From Arthrobacter sp. P2b (GTDB lineage: Bacteria > Actinomycetota > Actinomycetes > Actinomycetales > Micrococcaceae): a stretch of 64,000 nt of DNA. The position numbers were made by a program, and so were the translations under genes. Shown one piece after another: positions 61,232-64,000 of this stretch; the first letter of the stretch is position 1, and every line of letters starts with the position of its first letter. The notes below the pieces were generated by a model, which was not told the origin of the DNA, ran no database searches, and saw nothing but the letters and a program-made list of their open reading frames with translations. The stretch lies in the NCBI RefSeq assembly GCF_900168295.1, contig NZ_FVZL01000009.1, forward strand, positions 1-64,000. Direction: 5' to 3'.

Positions 61232-62167
61232 CTACTCCGATACTTCTGCGGTGTGGTGAAGAAGGGAAGCGGCCGTGGCGACAGCGCCGGCCACATCCCC
61301 GTCCTGGGGGTAGAGCAGGGTGCGGCCCACGGTCAGGCCCTGAACCCCCGGCAACGCCAGGGCGGCCTGCCAGCTGGCGAAGACCTCGTCCTGGGTACCG
61401 GCCGGATCCCCGCCCAGCAACACGGTGGGCATGGTGGTGGCGGCCATGACGCGTTCCATCCCGGCAACCACCGGCAGCTTCATCCAGGTGTAGGCGCTGG
61501 TGGAACCCAGGCCCTCGGCAATGGCGATGGACTTGATCACGGCGTTGGTGGACAGGTCATTGCGGACCCGCCCGTTTTCGCGGACGGAGAGGAATGGCTC
61601 CACCATCGCGATCAGCTTGCGCTCCGCCAGGGAATCGATGGCCTTGGCGGTGGCCTCCAGGGTCACCACCGTGTCCGGGTCACCCAGGCAGATCCGGGTG
61701 AGCATCTTGCCGCCGTCAGCGCCCAGAGCTTCCAGGGCGGCAGCGGTGTGGCCGGTGAACCGGTCATCGAATTCGTTGACCAGTCCGGACAGCCCGCCCC
61801 GGTTCATGGAACCAAAGACCAGCTTGCCCTCGAGTGCGCCCAGCAGCAGCAGGTCATCCATGATGTCCGGAGACGCCAGGATTCCGTCCACGGCGGGGTT
61901 GGACAGCGCGATCTGCAGCCGGTCCAGCAGCTGGCGGCGGTCCGCCATGGCCACCGGGTCCGCGCCGACCGCGAGGGCCCCGCGGGCCGGGTGGTCCGCT
62001 GCCACGATGAAGTTCTGCCGGCCGGACTTCACGCCGGGATGGCGGCGGCGGGACGCGGCGGCACGGGCCACCGCGTCCGGGTCCTCCAGCCGGATGACGC
62101 TCAGGTGTTCATAGCGACGGGGATCGTCGTTGACAGCCTGGTTGGCGGCGATAGGGGTGAGGGTCAC
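61232..62167 (-). CDS. Cgl0159-family (beta/alpha)8 protein, candidate 2-deoxy-5-keto-gluconate-6-phosphate aldolase
   Basis: A 311-residue TIM-barrel protein of the kind named after Corynebacterium Cgl0159. Recognisable parts are FIVAADHPARGAL, DGILASPDIMDDLLLLG, KLVFGSMNRGGLSG, DPDTVVTLEATAKAID, WMKLPVV with a possible Schiff-base Lys, and TVLLGGDPAG. It resembles LacD/DeoC/class I aldolases. Its place between iolC, whose product is 2-deoxy-5-keto-gluconate-6-phosphate, and iolD, together with the absence of IolJ in the window, makes it the probable aldolase. It overlaps iolC by four bases. The reaction is an inference. Confidence 0.8.
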   Translation of the reverse strand: MTLTPIAANQAVNDDPRRYEHLSVIRLEDPDAVARAAASRRRHPGVKSGRQNFIVAADHPARGALAVGADPVAMADRRQLLDRLQIALSNPAVDGILASPDIMDDLLLLGALEGKLVFGSMNRGGLSGLVNEFDDRFTGHTAAALEALGADGGKMLTRICLGDPDTVVTLEATAKAIDSLAERKLIAMVEPFLSVRENGRVRNDLSTNAVIKSIAIAEGLGSTSAYTWMKLPVVAGMERVMAATTMPTVLLGGDPAGTQDEVFASWQAALALPGVQGLTVGRTLLYPQDGDVAGAVATAASLLHHTAEVSE

Positions 62168-63204
62168 AGTGCTGCTCCTTCGGTGGCAAGCTGGGCAGCG
62201 GCATCAGGAACAGGGGCGCCGGGAACAGTACCCGGAACCGGTCGGCCGCGTTCGGCCAGCAGTGAGGTGACCTCATCCGGCGTCGGCATGGCATCCGCGC
62301 AGGACACGCGGGAGGCGACAATCGCGCCGGCGGCGTTGGCGTAGTCCAGGACCTGGGCCAGCGGCCAGCCGGACAGCAGACCATGGCAGAAGGCGCCGCC
62401 GAAGGAGTCACCTGCGCCCAGGCCGTTCACGGTTTCCACGGGGACCGGGGCGGACACCACGCGCTCGGTGCGGGTCTTGGCCATCACGCCGTCAGGGCCG
62501 AGCTTGACGACGGCGATCTCGACGCCGGCGGCGAGCAGCCGGTCGGCCTGCTCATCGGGCGTGCCCTCACCGACGGCGACGGCGCATTCCTTGTCGTTGC
62601 CGATGGCGACCGTCACGTGCGGCAGGATCCTGGCCACCTCCGCGCGGGCCTCGTCCTCCGATGCCCAGAACATCGGCCGGTAATCCAGGTCCAGGATGGT
62701 GAACTGCCCCTCGGCCAGGCGGGTCCGCGGACGTGCCTCATGCGCTGCAATGTGCGCACTGCGGCTGGGCTCCTGGCACAGGCCGGTCACGGTGGACCAG
62801 AAGATCCCCGCCTCGCGGATGGCGTCCAGGTCCAGCTCGGAAGCCTGGATCTGCAGGTCCGGCGCGGTGGGAAACCGGCCATAGAAGTAGAGCGGGAACT
62901 CGTCCGTCGCCGGCTTGATGGCACAGAAGGTGACCGCCGTGGGGTACTCCTTCACGGGAGCGACGAAGGAATCGTCGACGTTGAACTTGTGCAGTTCCCG
63001 GTGCAGGTACTTGCCGAAGGCGTCGTCCCCGGTACGGGTGATCACGCCTGCGCGGCGGCCGTGCCGGGCAGCCGCAACGGCGACGTTGGACGGCGAACCG
63101 CCGAGGTATTTCCCGAAGGACGAAACGTCCTCCAGGTCCACCCCGATATCGTTCGGGTAGATATCAACGCTGATGCGCCCGATCGTAAGAAGCTCGTGGG
63201 TCAC
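62164..63204 (-). CDS. iolC: 5-dehydro-2-deoxygluconokinase IolC
   Basis: A 346-residue PfkB-family kinase that phosphorylates 2-deoxy-5-keto-D-gluconate. It shows the N-terminal GRISVDIYPNDIGVDLED, the GGSPSNVAVAAARHG substrate motif and the C-terminal NGLGAGDSFGGAF with the catalytic Asp. It is the first gene of the long iol operon and ends with a four-base overlap to the next. I chose the GTG at 63204, since the upstream 40 codons overlap the promoter elements at 63296-63367. The ribosome-binding site (GAAAGG) is at 12 bases, somewhat distant. Confidence 0.92.
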   Translation of the reverse strand: MTHELLTIGRISVDIYPNDIGVDLEDVSSFGKYLGGSPSNVAVAAARHGRRAGVITRTGDDAFGKYLHRELHKFNVDDSFVAPVKEYPTAVTFCAIKPATDEFPLYFYGRFPTAPDLQIQASELDLDAIREAGIFWSTVTGLCQEPSRSAHIAAHEARPRTRLAEGQFTILDLDYRPMFWASEDEARAEVARILPHVTVAIGNDKECAVAVGEGTPDEQADRLLAAGVEIAVVKLGPDGVMAKTRTERVVSAPVPVETVNGLGAGDSFGGAFCHGLLSGWPLAQVLDYANAAGAIVASRVSCADAMPTPDEVTSLLAERGRPVPGTVPGAPVPDAAAQLATEGAAL

Positions 63205-63295
63205 GGTGATCGCGGACCTTTCTGGTGTGGAACTCTGGACCTCTGAAGTGCAGGAGCTCCGGGACTGGCAGGCCGTGGTGGAGGCCACAGGGACT

Positions 63296-63324
63296 ACTTT
63301 GCCGCAGATTTCATGTCCTGTCAA
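63296..63324 (-). promoter_or_regulatory. Candidate iol operon promoter
   Basis: On the minus strand a perfect TTGACA (63324-63319) is followed after 17 bases by CAAAGT (63301-63296). The -35 box is strong and the -10 box weak. The GntR-type site lies directly upstream of the -35 box and the LacI-type site beyond it. Confidence 0.5.
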
Positions 63325-63345
63325 AAGTTTGTACTGACATACTTA
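63325..63345. promoter_or_regulatory. Candidate GntR/IolR operator at the iol operon promoter
   Basis: AAGTTTGTACTGACATACTT followed by A contains the near-palindromic core TGTACTGACA. The same block, with two differences, occurs at 63812-63832 before the tautomerase gene, and a weaker copy lies before the regulator gene at 36471-36488. Confidence 0.6.
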
Positions 63346-63353
63346 CAGCAAAG

Positions 63354-63367
63354 TTAGAGCGCGCTAC
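63354..63367. promoter_or_regulatory. LacI-type operator at the iol operon promoter
   Basis: TTAGAGCGCGCTAC differs from the perfect palindrome at 36341-36354 by two bases (GCTCTAA versus GCGCTAC in the right half) and keeps the central CG. It lies upstream of the candidate -35 box of the iol operon. Confidence 0.6.
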
Positions 63368-63392
63368 TTTAGCCGCGCGCGGCAGGTACTGC

Positions 63393-63797
63393 CTACTTGC
63401 GGGGTACGGCAAGTTCTCCGGTCACATACTGGGCCCGCCCGAACCCGAAGGACCAGTCACCGGCGGTGTTTTCCACGTACCCGATGAAGACATCCTCGCC
63501 CGCGACCCCCACCCCGGAAAGCTTTTCGGCAACCGCCGCGAACAGCCGCTGCTTCGCCTCCTGCGTCCTGCCGCCCTGGGTGAATATCTGGATCATCACC
63601 ACTCCCCCGGTCCGTTCGAACCCGAGCCCGGCATCCTGGGCGAAGATCTGCCCCTGCGGGTGCTCAGTGAGGATGTGGAAGTAGTCCCGCTCGGGGATGG
63701 CATATTCGGCAAGAATTGCGTCATGGATGCCCCGGCTCAGCCGCTGCAGCTCCTCCGGAGTGCGTCCTTCGTTCACATCAATACGTACAAGTGGCAT
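63393..63797 (-). CDS. 4-Oxalocrotonate tautomerase-family protein
   Basis: A 134-residue tautomerase-superfamily protein beginning MPLVRIDVNEGRTPEELQRL, so that Pro is the first residue after removal of Met, the catalytic base of the family. It continues with DAILAEYAIPERDYFHILTE and a VGVAGEDVFIGYVENTAGDW end, resembling two-domain-fused or cis-CaaD-like members of about 130 residues. The ATG at 63797 follows AGAGGAGC. Its upstream region has the operator-like block found at the iolC promoter, suggesting induction with inositol genes, though its substrate is unknown. Confidence 0.85.
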   Translation of the reverse strand: MPLVRIDVNEGRTPEELQRLSRGIHDAILAEYAIPERDYFHILTEHPQGQIFAQDAGLGFERTGGVVMIQIFTQGGRTQEAKQRLFAAVAEKLSGVGVAGEDVFIGYVENTAGDWSFGFGRAQYVTGELAVPRK

Positions 63798-63811
63798 TTT
63801 CGCTCCTCTGG

Positions 63812-63832
63812 AAGTTTGTCCTGACATACTAA
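63812..63832. promoter_or_regulatory. Candidate GntR/IolR operator upstream of the tautomerase gene
   Basis: AAGTTTGTCCTGACATACTA followed by A matches the iol promoter block at 63325-63345 in 19 of 21 positions. It lies 15 bases before the ATG at 63797, where binding would block transcription or elongation. Confidence 0.6.
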
Positions 63833-63948
63833 CAATATCGGGAGCGGCGAGACAAGGCCGAGAGGTGTTGAAGGACGCGGGATGAAGGAGTAGCCTCAAA
63901 CAACCAAGAGGTTGATAAACAAGTTAGTTGATTAGCAAGAGGCCGCAC

Positions 63949-64000
63949 ATGAACTTCGAAAGTACTGCGTTGGACTCGGCCTTTATGGCCCTGGCCGACC
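63949..64000 (+). CDS. 5' end of a probable ArsR-family regulator (cut by window edge)
   Basis: Only 17 codons are present. The start MNFESTALDSAFMALAD is like the beginning of ArsR-type winged-helix regulators, in which ALADPTRR follows. The ATG at 63949 has AAGAGG upstream. The AT-richer leader contains two GTTGAT repeats (63911 and 63928) that could be part of an operator. The assignment rests on the N-terminal pattern only. Confidence 0.45.
   Translation, partial: MNFESTALDSAFMALAD

Noticed and set aside
57551..62344. A 1597-codon open frame on the plus strand across iolE, iolA, iolD and the aldolase gene
   Set aside because: It is antisense to five well-defined iol genes, is composed of Gly/Asp/Val-rich low-complexity sequence typical of the mirror of high-GC coding DNA, and has no ribosome-binding site or recognisable domain.

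Overview
The window looks like chromosomal DNA of a high-GC actinobacterium of the Micrococcaceae, most likely Arthrobacter or Pseudarthrobacter. This is an inference from base composition, frequent GTG/TTG starts, the actinobacterial biotin helper bsaP, a Cgl0159-type protein inside an inositol operon, and the protein sequences. No rRNA, tRNA, CRISPR array, transposase or phage gene was recognised.

Layout. 1-9.2 kb: housekeeping and hypothetical genes (DUF2071, ZIP-like transporter, Tex, Old Yellow Enzyme) and a lipoprotein/PKD-protein pair. 8.5-9.6 kb: a deletion scar joins the 3' ends of a purine/cytosine permease gene and bioB, with an intact bsaP behind. 9.7-17.4 kb: a flavin-binding protein, an orphan Vsr endonuclease, an Hpt protein without its phospho-accepting histidine beside a divergent response regulator/sensor kinase pair, then McrBC. 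17.5-24.6 kb: a thioesterase whose start lies in an 18-bp tandem repeat, a heterodimeric ABC exporter, and a MarR-controlled DHA2 exporter. 24.7-30.8 kb: a TPP enzyme, a ureohydrolase, an XRE-cupin regulator and a sodium symporter, probably a guanidino-compound catabolic locus, with a decayed AbiEi-like gene inside. 30.9-34.7 kb: a ferritin-like/VIT iron transporter coupled to a matrixin-like protease, and a LOG-family protein. 34.9-39.3 kb: the small half of an inositol regulon (transporter, GntR regulator, iolB, LacI regulator). 39.3-53.2 kb: signal peptidase, a SARP-receiver fusion with its kinase, a second kinase/regulator pair followed by an acidic-repeat secreted protein and a very large haem peroxidase with RTX repeats, and a MarR/MFS pair. 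53.3-63.2 kb: the large iol operon iolC-(Cgl0159)-iolD-iolA-iolE-iolG-iolH-iolT, followed by a tautomerase gene and the start of an ArsR-like gene.

How the parts work together. The two inositol halves together encode uptake and the enzymes from myo-inositol to malonate semialdehyde and acetyl-CoA, except that no classical IolJ aldolase is seen; the Cgl0159 protein is the natural candidate. Short motifs shared by the iol operon promoter, the GntR gene, the tautomerase gene and the first transporter gene suggest joint GntR and LacI control. The kinase/regulator pair at 43-45 kb reads directly toward the secreted acidic-repeat protein and the peroxidase, suggesting an envelope-stress or oxidative surface module.
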